Below the pieces are notes generated by a model. It made no database searches, was not told where the DNA came from, and saw only the letters and a list, made by a program, of their open reading frames with translations. From an uncultured Eggerthella sp. (GTDB lineage Bacteria; Actinomycetota; Coriobacteriia; Coriobacteriales; Eggerthellaceae): a DNA stretch of 39,322 bases. The stretch covers positions 1 through 39,322 of the forward strand of contig CABQIW010000021.1 of the NCBI GenBank assembly GCA_902464295.1, read 5' to 3'. This document shows positions 6,877 through 14,797 of this stretch, one piece after another. Position numbers and translations under genes: made by a program. Position 1 is the first letter of the stretch, and each line of letters begins with the position of its first letter.

Positions 6877-6941
6877 GAGTGGTTAAAGTAATACCGCTTC
6901 CCAATTTGTGCTTGAGAAAAAAGAAAAGGAGCATGAAAGTT

Positions 6942-7697
6942 ATGAAAATTGTTGTTGCTGTAAAAGTAGTACCTGACGATCAGGACATCTTCGTTTCTCC
7001 CGATCGTTCCTTGGACTATTCCAAAGCTAAGCCGAAGATCTCCGAATACGACAAGAACGCGCTCGAGGCTGCTGCTCAGTTCGCAGCTGCTAACGACGGC
7101 TCCCAGGTCATCGCCATCAGCGCTGTTCCTGCGAAAAACGACGACACCAAGGCTAAGCAGAACATCCTCGCTCTTGGCGTCGATGAGCTGTTCATGGCTA
7201 CCGACGATGCGCTCGAGACGGCTGACTCCTATGCTACCGCTCAGGTCCTGAAGAACATCGTCGAGACCAAGGTCCCTGATTACGACGTCATCATCTGCGG
7301 CGATGGTTCTGCTGACCTCTATGCTGGTCAGGTCAACATCCAGCTCGCTGCTGCACTCGGCGTTCCCACCATCAACGAGGTCACCTCGCTCACCGCTGAA
7401 GGCGACAAGCTCGTTGTCGAGCGCACGCTCGATGAGGAAGTCGAAGAGATCGAAGTTCCGCTCCCTGCTGTCGTTTCGGTCTCTCCCGATATCGCAACTC
7501 CTCGTATCGCTGGCATGCGTGACATCCTGGCTGCGAAGAAGAAGCCGCAAACCGTTGAGGCTGCTGCTGTTCCAGTCGACGTCAAGGTCGACGTTGAGGA
7601 GATCAAGGCTCCTGAACTTGCTCCGCGTAAGAATCAGATCTTCGAAGAGGGCGACATCGACGCATTCGTCGCTGCTGTTGCCGAAGCACTCAAATAA
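6942..7697 (+). CDS. fixA: Electron transfer flavoprotein beta-type subunit FixA
   Basis: A 251-residue protein closely resembling E. coli FixA/YdiQ: MKIVVAVKVVPDDQDI at the start, SKAKPKISEYDKNALEAA, and the nucleotide-binding stretch ICGDGSADLYAGQV near 112-125, then PAVVSVSPDIATPRI. With FixB it forms a heterodimeric flavoprotein that carries electrons to or from the acyl-CoA enzyme; FixABCX complexes are known to bifurcate electrons between quinone and ferredoxin or flavodoxin. ATG 6942 is preferred over 6933 because AAAGGAG ends at 6931, ten bases away rather than one. Strong codon bias, like the rest of the cluster. fixB follows after 23 bases. Confidence 0.95.
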   Translation: MKIVVAVKVVPDDQDIFVSPDRSLDYSKAKPKISEYDKNALEAAAQFAAANDGSQVIAISAVPAKNDDTKAKQNILALGVDELFMATDDALETADSYATAQVLKNIVETKVPDYDVIICGDGSADLYAGQVNIQLAAALGVPTINEVTSLTAEGDKLVVERTLDEEVEEIEVPLPAVVSVSPDIATPRIAGMRDILAAKKKPQTVEAAAVPVDVKVDVEEIKAPELAPRKNQIFEEGDIDAFVAAVAEALK

Positions 7698-7720
7698 CCT
7701 AGAGAAGGCGGTATAAGAAT

Positions 7721-8605
7721 ATGAAAGCATTAGTATTGGCAGAAACCATCGATGGCCAGCGTGCTCTTTGTGCTGGTGCCCGTTCTATCGCTGATGAGGT
7801 AGTTCTGGCGGTCGTCAAGGGTGCTCCTGAGACGGGCATCGCTGACAAGGCATACGATATCGAGCTCCCTGCAGGCGAGCCGGTCGAGAACGCTGCTGCT
7901 GGCGTGATCGCAGTTTACAATGCAGAGAACCCCGATGTTGTGCTCGTCGAGCCCACCCCGCGCGACAAGATCCTCGCTGGTCTGCTCGCTGCAAGCCTGG
8001 GCGCTTCGGTCATCTCCGATGTCACCTCCATCGATGGCGATGTCGTCACCAACATGTACTTCGGTGGTCTGGCGGAGAACAAGCAGAAGGCTAACGGTGC
8101 GAAGATCTACACCATCGCTGCTACCTGCTTCGACGATGCAGAGCCCACGGGTACCGACACGGTCGAGACCATCGCTTACACAGCTCCTGAAAAGCCCCTC
8201 GTTCTTCGTGGCACCAAGGAGGTTCCGCGCACCGGTGCTGACCTCACCAAGGTCGATGTCGTCGTTGGTGCAGGCCGTGGCTTCGCTGAGGAAGACGAAC
8301 TGCAGATCGCTCGCGATCTCTGCGCTAAGGTCGGTGGCGAACTCGGTTGCTCCCGTCCGCTCGCTGAGAACGTCAACTGGCTGCCGAAGAACCTCTACAT
8401 CGGCGTTTCTGGCCTTCAGCTCGCTCCTAAGGCCTACATCGCTCTCGGTATCTCCGGTCAGATGCAGCACATGGTCGGCGTCACTGGCGCTGATACCATC
8501 ATCGCTGTGAACAAGGATGCTAACGCTCCTATCTTCAAGCAGGCTGACTATGGTATCGTTGGCGACATCAAGACGGTCGTTCCCGCTTTGATCGAAAAAC
8601 TCTAA
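7721..8605 (+). CDS. fixB: Electron transfer flavoprotein alpha-type subunit FixB
   Basis: A 294-residue partner of FixA. The C-terminal FAD domain is diagnostic: VVVGAGRGFAEEDELQIARDL, then GGELGCSRPLAEN, GVSGLQLAPKAYIALGISGQ and MQHMVGV, ending INADYG-like KQADYGIVGD. These match E. coli FixB/YdiR block by block. The FAD in this domain accepts or donates electrons while FixA supplies the second flavin or nucleotide site. A GAGAAGG ribosome site precedes the ATG. A strong intrinsic terminator separates it from fixC, so FixAB may be made in excess over FixCX. Confidence 0.96.
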   Translation: MKALVLAETIDGQRALCAGARSIADEVVLAVVKGAPETGIADKAYDIELPAGEPVENAAAGVIAVYNAENPDVVLVEPTPRDKILAGLLAASLGASVISDVTSIDGDVVTNMYFGGLAENKQKANGAKIYTIAATCFDDAEPTGTDTVETIAYTAPEKPLVLRGTKEVPRTGADLTKVDVVVGAGRGFAEEDELQIARDLCAKVGGELGCSRPLAENVNWLPKNLYIGVSGLQLAPKAYIALGISGQMQHMVGVTGADTIIAVNKDANAPIFKQADYGIVGDIKTVVPALIEKL

Positions 8606-8616
8606 GAGGTTTTATA

Positions 8617-8645
8617 GGGGCGCCTCAAAACGGGGCGCCCTTTTT
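8617..8645 (+). terminator. Strong intrinsic terminator between fixB and fixC
   Basis: GGGCGCC (8618-8624) pairs with GGCGCCC (8634-8640), followed by TTTTT. It lies inside what would otherwise be a fixABCX operon, only 28 bases before the fixC start. Confidence 0.9.
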
Positions 8646-8672
8646 ATGTATTCACCCTTTGAAAGGAAAAAA

Positions 8673-9992
8673 ATGGCCGAGATTACTCTGGATGCCGATT
8701 TCGAACCTGATTTCGACGTCATTGTTGTCGGTGGTGGTTGCGCAGGCTGCGTGGCAGCTTACACCCTCGCCGAAGCAGGCAAAGCTGTTCTCGTTGTTGA
8801 GCGCGGCAACTATTCGGGTGCGAAGAACATGACCGGTGGTCGTATCTACACCCATTCTCTTGCACAGGTTTTCCCCGATTACCTAGATGCACCGCTTCAG
8901 CGCAAGGTTGCTCACGAGCGCATTTCGCTCATGGCTCCCGATTCTAACTTCACGGTCGATTTCACTTCGCGTGAGCTCACCGAGCCGGGTCAGGAATCCT
9001 GGACCGTACTGCGTGCACCGTTCGATCAGTGGCTTGCTGAAAAGGCAGAAGAAGCAGGTGCTGAGATCATTCCGGGCATCGCTGTCGAAGATCTGCTCAT
9101 TTCCAACGGCAAGGTCGTTGGTATCTCTGCAGCGGGCGAGGAAATGACCGCGAAGATGGTCATCTTGGCCGATGGCGTCAATTCACTTCTTACGCAGAAG
9201 GCTGGACTTACCATGAAGCCTGCTCCTGCGATCAACGAAGTCGCTGTTGGTGCGAAGGAAACGATCCAGCTCGATCCTGAGACCATCGAAAGCCGCTTCC
9301 TCTGCAATCCTGGTGAAGGCGCTTCCTGGCTCTTCGCTGGTAGCCTGACCAACGGTGCTATCGGTGGTGCGTTCATCTACACCAACGAAGACACCGTTTC
9401 AGTCGGTATCGTTGCTACGATGTCTGAAGTCATCAAGCAGGACATCCCGGTCTATCAGATGCTCGAGAACTTCAAGAATCGCCCCGAGATCGCTCCGGTC
9501 ATCCGTGGTGGCAAGCTCATCGAATATTCCGGTCACGTTGTTCCTGAAGGTGGCCTGAAGATGATGCCCGAGCTCGTTGGCAATGGCGTTATCGTCGCGG
9601 GCGATGCAGCTATGATGTGCATGAACCTCGGTTATACCGTTCGTGGTATGGACCTTGCGATCGCAGCTGGCCAGATCGCTGGCAAGGCAGCTGCTCAGGC
9701 ACTCGATGCAGGCGACACCTCCAAGGCGGGTCTGCAGTGCTACAAGACCATGCTCGATGATTCGTTCGTCATGCGCGACATGAAGCAATATCAGAACTTC
9801 CCTGAGTTCCTTGAGGAATGCCCGCGCATGTTCAATGAATATCCTGAGATGATCCGCGATATCATGAACCCGATGTTCATCGTCGATGGCAAACCGCGTC
9901 AGAGCATGAAGAAGATGGCGATGGGTCCGGTGAAGAAGGTTGGCATCATGAAGATCGCCAAGGATGCCATGAAAGGAATCAAAGCGCTATGA
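8673..9992 (+). CDS. fixC: FAD-dependent ETF:quinone oxidoreductase-like protein FixC
   Basis: A 439-residue flavoprotein with an N-terminal Rossmann FAD site VIVVGGGCAGCVAAY (about 16-30) and ERGNYSGAKNMTGG, as in E. coli FixC/YdiS. Near residue 305 comes GNGVIVAGDAAMMCMNLGYTVRGMDLA, the second FAD motif. It lacks its own iron-sulfur cluster domain, which is supplied by FixX. It passes electrons between FixAB and the membrane quinone pool. ATG 8673 is chosen with AAAGGA a few bases upstream; an upstream in-frame ATG at 8646 lies in the terminator tail. It overlaps fixX by four bases (ATGA), indicating coupled translation. Confidence 0.95.
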   Translation: MAEITLDADFEPDFDVIVVGGGCAGCVAAYTLAEAGKAVLVVERGNYSGAKNMTGGRIYTHSLAQVFPDYLDAPLQRKVAHERISLMAPDSNFTVDFTSRELTEPGQESWTVLRAPFDQWLAEKAEEAGAEIIPGIAVEDLLISNGKVVGISAAGEEMTAKMVILADGVNSLLTQKAGLTMKPAPAINEVAVGAKETIQLDPETIESRFLCNPGEGASWLFAGSLTNGAIGGAFIYTNEDTVSVGIVATMSEVIKQDIPVYQMLENFKNRPEIAPVIRGGKLIEYSGHVVPEGGLKMMPELVGNGVIVAGDAAMMCMNLGYTVRGMDLAIAAGQIAGKAAAQALDAGDTSKAGLQCYKTMLDDSFVMRDMKQYQNFPEFLEECPRMFNEYPEMIRDIMNPMFIVDGKPRQSMKKMAMGPVKKVGIMKIAKDAMKGIKAL

Positions 9993-10291
9993 TAGAGAAC
10001 GTTTGTGATATCACCGTCAATGTCGACGAGAAGCTCTCGATCGATAAGTTCAATGTTGACGAAGAGAACGCCCATATAGTTCTGAAAGACAATCCTTCCG
10101 ACGAGGAATTCCGCAAGCTCGTGCTGTGCTGTCCTGCGGCTCTTTACAAGGTCGAGGACGATGGCAGCAAGCGCTTCGATTATGCGGGTTGCCTCGAATG
10201 TGGCACCTGTCGCATGATCTGCGGCGAGACCATCCTTGAGAAGTGGGAGTATCCGCAGCCGACCATGGGTATCGAATATCGTTTCGGCTAG
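9989..10291 (+). CDS. fixX: Ferredoxin-like protein FixX
   Basis: A 100-residue iron-sulfur protein. CCPAALYKVEDDG (47-59) and FDYAGCLECGTCRMIC (63-78) provide C48, C68, C71 and C74 as probable ligands of one 4Fe-4S cluster, in the same arrangement as E. coli FixX. The ends, DKFNVDEE and EKWEYPQPTMGIEYRFG, also match that family. It is the electron-transfer subunit working with FixC. Start overlaps the fixC stop by ATGA. An intrinsic terminator follows at 10361. Confidence 0.96.
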   Translation: MIENVCDITVNVDEKLSIDKFNVDEENAHIVLKDNPSDEEFRKLVLCCPAALYKVEDDGSKRFDYAGCLECGTCRMICGETILEKWEYPQPTMGIEYRFG

Positions 10292-10342
10292 GATCTTGTA
10301 AGTGGGGCAGGGGCATGCTCATGTGATCCTGGCTCACTCCAA

Positions 10343-10356
10343 TTCAATAGATTGAA
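10343..10356. promoter_or_regulatory. Palindrome TTCAATAGATTGAA between fixX and lysR
   Basis: TTCAAT-AG-ATTGAA is a 6+6 palindrome carrying the same CAATAG half-site seen upstream of the acyl-CoA dehydrogenases. It lies about 70 bases upstream of the LysR-gene -10 and could be an autoregulatory site. This is inference. Confidence 0.4.
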
Positions 10357-10360
10357 CAGG

Positions 10361-10391
10361 CAATAGACCCTTTTGAAGGGTCTATTGTTTT
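10361..10391 (+). terminator. Intrinsic terminator after fixX
   Basis: A perfect 12-bp stem, CAATAGACCCTT (10361-10372) with AAGGGTCTATTG (10376-10387), loop TTG, followed by TTTT. Confidence 0.93.
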
Positions 10392-10423
10392 GTGCTATCA
10401 GTTACTTTGAACCTATCGATTTC

Positions 10424-10432
10424 TGCTATAAT
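10424..10432 (+). promoter_or_regulatory. Extended -10 promoter of the LysR gene
   Basis: TGCTATAAT is an ideal extended -10. Predicted initiation near 10439 gives a 34-base leader to the ATG at 10473 and argues against the in-frame upstream start at 10392. Confidence 0.7.
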
Positions 10433-10472
10433 TTTCTTGAAACTAGAATCACGTGTCGGTATCGGAGTGCAC

Positions 10473-11405
10473 ATGAACCTTTCGCAACTCTACTATTTCA
10501 GCAAGCTTGCAGACTTGCAGCACTATACGCGCGCAGCAAAAGAACTCTTCATCACGCAACCGACGCTTTCTGGGTCCATTTCTTCGCTCGAAAACGAATT
10601 AGGCGTGGCGCTCTTCCAAAAGAAGGGCCGCAACGTCGAGCTTACCAAGTATGGCGCTGAGTTCCTCGAGTACGTGAATGCGGCGCTCGAGCAGCTCGAC
10701 AAAGGCGTGGCGGTCATGAAGAGCTATTCGGGAGAGAGCGATGGTGGGCTGATCGATCTTGGTTGCATCATCACGGTGCAGACCGACTACATTCCTCAGC
10801 TCTTGAATCAATATCACCGCTCAAGCGACCATCGTTACGATTTCAACATCTCGCAGAAACGCTCGCAGGAGTTGCTCGGCAGCTTGAATGAAGGCCAATT
10901 CGACGTGGTGTTCTGTGCGCGTGACGACGATTTCGGCGATGATTTGCACTATGTTCCTGTGCTTGCCCAAGAATTCATCATCGCGATGAATGCCGACAGT
11001 CCACTGGCTGATAAAGAATTCATCGTGCCCGAAGACCTGGAAGATGTCGAGCTCATCACCTATCGCGAACAGATCCCTCTGGGGAAAGCGGTCAAGGCTA
11101 CGCTCGATACGTGGAACCTTCCCAATGTGCGCTATGCCTTTGACGACGAATCGATCCTTGCCGGGTTCGCTGCGAATGGCGTTGAAGTGGCGCTCATGCT
11201 CGACACGTTCTTCCTTAACCACGTGCAAGGCATCGTGGTGAAGCCGCTCTATAACAACGCGACCGAGAAGAAACGCTTCTATCACACGATCTATATGGCG
11301 TTCAACGAGAAGAAATATCATCCGTTCTGCGTGGATGATTTCATCAAGTTCGTGGAATCGAGCGAGCTCGATCGCTCCGACCCCGATATGCTCTTCTTCG
11401 ACTAA
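10473..11405 (+). CDS. LysR-type transcriptional regulator
   Basis: A 310-residue regulator. The N-terminal winged helix-turn-helix is typical (NLSQLYYFSKLADLQHYTRAA, then LFITQPTLSGSISSLENELG and LFQKKGRNVELTKYG, about residues 2-65). A linker helix and a periplasmic-binding-protein-like effector domain (about 90-300) follow. LysR proteins bind as tetramers to sites with T-N11-A symmetry and respond to a small ligand, here unknown. Its position directly after fixX and the shared CAATAG-containing sites make it the best candidate regulator of the two acyl-CoA dehydrogenases and fix genes. It has its own promoter. ATG 10473 has GGAG six bases upstream. Confidence 0.92.
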   Translation: MNLSQLYYFSKLADLQHYTRAAKELFITQPTLSGSISSLENELGVALFQKKGRNVELTKYGAEFLEYVNAALEQLDKGVAVMKSYSGESDGGLIDLGCIITVQTDYIPQLLNQYHRSSDHRYDFNISQKRSQELLGSLNEGQFDVVFCARDDDFGDDLHYVPVLAQEFIIAMNADSPLADKEFIVPEDLEDVELITYREQIPLGKAVKATLDTWNLPNVRYAFDDESILAGFAANGVEVALMLDTFFLNHVQGIVVKPLYNNATEKKRFYHTIYMAFNEKKYHPFCVDDFIKFVESSELDRSDPDMLFFD

Positions 11406-11410
11406 GCAAA

Positions 11411-11442
11411 AAGGTGACAAACTACCCGGTCGTTCGACATCT
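11411..11442 (+). repeat. CTACCCGGTC-loop hairpin repeat, copy A
   Basis: Begins just after the lysR stop. The left side AAGGTGACAAAC and right side GTTCGACATCTT pair imperfectly around the loop TACCCGGTC. The same loop and flanking AAC/GTT recur at 32540 and 39205. See copies B, C and D. Confidence 0.75.
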
Positions 11443-11446
11443 TGGG

Positions 11447-11484
11447 CAACGTGCCGTTCGCGCGTTCGGTCATGCGCACGGTTG
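11447..11484 (+). repeat. Second stem-loop of element A (GTTC...TCATGC module)
   Basis: CAACGTGC (11447-11454) pairs with GCACGGTTG (11476-11484) with one bulged G. The loop carries GTTC (11456-11459) and TCATGC (11470-11475), the same two boxes that flank the central hairpin in the elements at 32.6 and 39.3 kb. It appears to be a shortened version of those. Confidence 0.5.
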
Positions 11485-11511
11485 GACGCTGTAGGGCGAA
11501 TTCACTACACT
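11482..11511 (+). promoter_or_regulatory. Promoter of the ABC-F gene, giving a nearly leaderless mRNA
   Basis: TTGGAC (11482-11487) and TACACT (11506-11511) are spaced 18 bases apart. Initiation would be near 11518, five bases before the ATG at 11523. No Shine-Dalgarno is visible. The -35 overlaps the right arm of repeat element A. Confidence 0.55.
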
Positions 11512-11522
11512 GATTCCTACTT

Positions 11523-13541
11523 ATGATTTTACAGCTCGAACAGATCGCGAAATCGTTTGGCTCCAGAGAATTGTTTTCGGGGGTCTCTTTGCGTTTGGAA
11601 GAATTCGATCGTCTTGCGCTCGTTGGACCGAATGGGGCAGGGAAGACCACGCTTCTCAACATCATCTCTGGTAAGGATGAGCCTGACGAAGGGCGTGTGA
11701 TCATCGCGAAGAACGCGCAGGTCGGCTATCTCGAGCAAGAAGCGATCGAGATGGGCGATAATCCCATCTTCGAAGAGGTGCTCTCTGCCCAGCATGAGGT
11801 CGTGCGCCAGGAGCAGCGCTTGCGTGAGCTTGAAGCGGCGCTTGGCGAAGATCCGAGCGAGGCAGCGCTTGCAGCTTATGGCAAAGCGAGCGATATGTAT
11901 GAGGCAATGGGTGGTTATACGCTCGAGAGCAGGGTGCGTGCGGTACTCTTCGGTCTGGGCTTCAAAGAAGAGGACATGAAGCGTCGTACGAGTGAGTTCT
12001 CGGGTGGTTGGCAGATGCGCATCGCGCTCGCTAAGCTCCTCACGCGCAACCCCGAGATCCTCCTTTTGGACGAACCGACCAATCATCTCGATCTTGAGAG
12101 CGTGAAGTGGCTTGAGAGCTTCCTGAAAAGCTACCAAGGTGCGGTTCTCATGGTGAGCCATGACCGCGAATTCTTGGACAATACGGTCAGTCGCGTTGCT
12201 GAGATCGATCTAGGGAAGGTAACGCTCTATACCGGCAACTATTCGAGCTACCTAACCCAACGCGAAGAGCGCTTGGAGCTCCTGCGAGAGCAGGCTGCCA
12301 AACAGGCCGAAGAGATCGCGCATATGGAGGCCTTCATCGAGCGTTTCCGTTATAAGGCTACGAAAGCCAAGCAGGTCCAGGATCGCGTGAAGAAGATCGA
12401 GCGCATGGAGATCATCCAGGTGCCCGAAGAGCGCAAGAAAGTGAAGTTCAGCTTCCAGCAGCCGCCTCGAACGGGCGATAAAGTGGTCGCAGCCGAAGCG
12501 GTGGATAAGGCATTCGGACCGAAGGTCGTCTACAAGGGGCTTGACCTGGCACTCTATCGTGGCGAGAAAGTGGCGCTCGTTGGGCCGAATGGAGCGGGGA
12601 AGTCGACGCTTCTGAAGATGCTTGCTGGTGTGCTCGAGCCCGATAGCGGTGCGATAAACTACGGTGTGCATGTGACGAAGTCGTATTTCGCGCAGCATCA
12701 GCTTGAAGAGCTGAACCCTGGCAATACGGTATTCGAGGAGCTTGACCGTGTGGCACCTCAGTGGACGATCTCGCAGGTACGAACGCTCTTGGGCTCGTTC
12801 CTCTTCGGACCGAACGACATCGACAAGAAGGTCGCGGTGCTTTCGGGCGGTGAGAAATGCCGTTTGGCGCTCGCGAAGATGCTCGTGGCACCCACACCGC
12901 TGCTTTGCTTGGATGAGCCTACCAACCATCTCGATATCGCCAGTGCTGATATCCTCGAGCAGGCGCTCAAGCAATTCGAAGGCACCATCGTGCTCATCTC
13001 GCATGATCGCCATCTCATCCGCTCGGTGGCGAATCGCATCATCGAGATCACGCCTGAGGGGGTCACGTCCTATCCGGGTGATTACGATTACTACCTCTAC
13101 AAGACGAGCCTGGAAGAGCAAAGCGAGACAGTGCAGGGGAGAGCTACGAGCTCTGAGCAGGGAAGCACAGCTACATCGAACGTTCCTGGTGGCGCAGAGA
13201 CCGAAGTGACGGTGCGTTCGCATCGTCGTCAGAAGATCCCATCGGTTCCCAAAACGAAGGAGCAGAAACGCGCCGAAGCAGAGCGACGCAACCAGCTCTA
13301 TGCTGCGCTGAAGAACCAGCGCAAGCGCATCGCGGAGCTCGATAAGCTCATCGAGACTGAACAAAAGCGCATGGATGAGCTCACCGCGGCTATGGCAGAC
13401 CCGGCGTTCTATGAGGATGCTGAACGTTCGACCGAGGCGATCGCTGAACATGCGTTGCTCAAGAAGCGTCTTGCCGAACATGAGGAAGAATGGATCGCGC
13501 TGTCTGAAGAGGTCGAAGAAGCGATGCGTGAGCAAGCGTAA
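11523..13541 (+). CDS. ABC-F family ATP-binding protein with C-terminal coiled coil
   Basis: A soluble 672-residue protein with two ABC ATPase domains and no membrane segment. The first has Walker A GPNGAGKT (35-42), signature SGGWQ and Walker B LLLDEPTNHLDLES. The second has GPNGAGKST, LSGGEKCR and CLDEPTNHLD. Between them is the charged ABC-F linker (about 240-300, YLTQREERLELLREQAAKQ) that in characterised members reaches the ribosomal P-site tRNA. The last 90 residues (QKRAEAERRNQLYAALKNQR onward) form a coiled coil, as in Uup/YdiF-like proteins. Likely acts on stalled or antibiotic-bound ribosomes, but resistance cannot be inferred. No Shine-Dalgarno; see the leaderless promoter. Confidence 0.94.
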   Translation: MILQLEQIAKSFGSRELFSGVSLRLEEFDRLALVGPNGAGKTTLLNIISGKDEPDEGRVIIAKNAQVGYLEQEAIEMGDNPIFEEVLSAQHEVVRQEQRLRELEAALGEDPSEAALAAYGKASDMYEAMGGYTLESRVRAVLFGLGFKEEDMKRRTSEFSGGWQMRIALAKLLTRNPEILLLDEPTNHLDLESVKWLESFLKSYQGAVLMVSHDREFLDNTVSRVAEIDLGKVTLYTGNYSSYLTQREERLELLREQAAKQAEEIAHMEAFIERFRYKATKAKQVQDRVKKIERMEIIQVPEERKKVKFSFQQPPRTGDKVVAAEAVDKAFGPKVVYKGLDLALYRGEKVALVGPNGAGKSTLLKMLAGVLEPDSGAINYGVHVTKSYFAQHQLEELNPGNTVFEELDRVAPQWTISQVRTLLGSFLFGPNDIDKKVAVLSGGEKCRLALAKMLVAPTPLLCLDEPTNHLDIASADILEQALKQFEGTIVLISHDRHLIRSVANRIIEITPEGVTSYPGDYDYYLYKTSLEEQSETVQGRATSSEQGSTATSNVPGGAETEVTVRSHRRQKIPSVPKTKEQKRAEAERRNQLYAALKNQRKRIAELDKLIETEQKRMDELTAAMADPAFYEDAERSTEAIAEHALLKKRLAEHEEEWIALSEEVEEAMREQA

Positions 13542-13615
13542 GCCAGCATTTCTGATTTGAGATAAGATACTGCCTCGTTCGTTTGCCCTGCGCCAACAAG
13601 GAAGAAAAGAGTGAT

Positions 13616-14086
13616 ATGTCGCTGAAACTCCACATCGTGCTCTTCGAGCCTGAGATACCTCAGAACACGGGCAATATCGCGCGTACGTGCGCCTGCATCG
13701 GCGCAACCCTGCACTTGGTGGAGCCGCTGGGGTTTCGTCCTTCCGAACGCAACCTCAAGCGCGCCGGACTCGATTACTGGGACGATGTGAAGATCGTCCA
13801 TCACGCGAGCACGAAAGCTTTTCTCGATGAACATAGCGCGGATAATCTGTACTTTTTCACAGGGCAGGCTGAACACAGCTACGCTGAAGTAGACTATGCA
13901 GGAGAAGTCTTCTTGGTGTTCGGGCGCGAAAGCCGCGGCATCGATCCAGAGATTCTGGAACGTTATGCTGCGCGCTGCGTGCGCATCCCTATGAAAGAGG
14001 GTCTGCGTTCGCTCAACCTGTCGAACGCAGCGGCGATCGGCGCCTATGAAGCGCTGCGCCAAAATGGCTTCTCAGGTCTCGTGTAA
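13616..14086 (+). CDS. trmL: tRNA (cytidine/uridine-34 2'-O)-methyltransferase (SPOUT family)
   Basis: 156 residues, the normal size of TrmL. The fold-defining SPOUT motifs are clear: LFEPEIPQNTGNIARTC near 9-25, LVFGRESRGID near 99-109, and the knot segment RIPMKEGLRSLNLSNAAAIGAYEALRQ near 122-149. The enzyme methylates the wobble ribose of tRNA-Leu isoacceptors using S-adenosylmethionine. ATG 13616 is chosen with AAGGAAG about 11 bases upstream; an in-frame upstream ATG at 13583 lacks a site. It heads the run leading to the site-2 protease and scpAB. Confidence 0.92.
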   Translation: MSLKLHIVLFEPEIPQNTGNIARTCACIGATLHLVEPLGFRPSERNLKRAGLDYWDDVKIVHHASTKAFLDEHSADNLYFFTGQAEHSYAEVDYAGEVFLVFGRESRGIDPEILERYAARCVRIPMKEGLRSLNLSNAAAIGAYEALRQNGFSGLV

Positions 14087-14100
14087 AAGCTGAGGTGGTA

Positions 14101-14769
14101 ATGGATTATCAGGTAGTTTATATCGTTTGCAGCATTCTGGCGTTCATCCCTGCCATCGTCTGCCATGAATTCATGCATGGGTTCGCCGCCTACAAGCTCG
14201 GAGACAATACCGCCAAGCAAAGCGGTCGCCTCACGCTCAATCCGCTCAAGCACATCGATCCGTTCGGCACGATCATCCTGCCGCTTCTGTTGGCATTCAT
14301 GCATGCGCCGGTGTTCGGTTATGCAAAGCCGGTGCCGTATAACCCGAATAACTTCAAAGACAAACGTGTGGGCGATGTGGTGGTCGGTCTTGCAGGTCCG
14401 GCGGCGAATCTCGTGCTGGCGCTCATCGGCTCAGCGCTCATGTTCGCCTTGCACGCACAAGCTCTCACTACGCATCAGGAATTCTTCTTCTATTTCTATT
14501 GGTGGTTCCTGCCGATCTTCATCATGGTGAATCTCTATCTGATGTTCTTCAATCTACTGCCCATCCCGCCACTCGATGGCTCTTCGATCATCGCATTCTT
14601 CTTGCCCGTGAAGTACCTGCCTACCTATTACAAGGTCCAGCAGTATGCGTTTCCTATCTTTTTGATCGTGCTGTTCGTCTTGCCCTACCTCCTCCATTTC
14701 AATATCATCAGTGAATACTTGAACGTCACCGCAGGAGCGCTTGGCTCGCTCTTGATTCCGGGCGCGTGA
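14101..14769 (+). CDS. Site-2 protease family (M50) zinc metalloprotease
   Basis: A 222-residue polytopic membrane protein. The zinc-binding HEFMH motif (H22, E23, H26) lies in the first helix, and the third ligand region NLLPIPPLDGSSI lies near residues 150-162. It has five to six hydrophobic segments and no PDZ domain, which places it with the compact YwhC/SpoIVFB-like group rather than RseP. Such enzymes cleave substrates inside the membrane; the substrate here is unknown. GAGGTGG sits very close to the ATG; a GTG at 14095 adding two residues is also possible. scpA follows 28 bases later, an arrangement common in Gram-positive genomes. Confidence 0.9.
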   Translation: MDYQVVYIVCSILAFIPAIVCHEFMHGFAAYKLGDNTAKQSGRLTLNPLKHIDPFGTIILPLLLAFMHAPVFGYAKPVPYNPNNFKDKRVGDVVVGLAGPAANLVLALIGSALMFALHAQALTTHQEFFFYFYWWFLPIFIMVNLYLMFFNLLPIPPLDGSSIIAFFLPVKYLPTYYKVQQYAFPIFLIVLFVLPYLLHFNIISEYLNVTAGALGSLLIPGA

Positions 14770-14797
14770 TAGGCCCGGGAAACGAAGGATCGCATCA

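Noticed and set aside
6870..8470. Long minus-strand open frames opposite fixA and fixB
   Set aside because: They result from the few stop-generating antisense codons in highly expressed genes; fixA and fixB on the + strand match known proteins throughout.
11402..11704. Short minus-strand frames ending in NDRVVCHL at two loci (11.4 and 32.5 kb)
   Set aside because: The shared peptide is only the translation of the repeat hairpin read backwards; there is no ribosome site.
12252..13706. A 484-codon minus-strand frame opposite the ABC-F gene
   Set aside because: Arg/His/Leu-rich translation without motifs. The ABC-F gene on the + strand has all the expected motifs.
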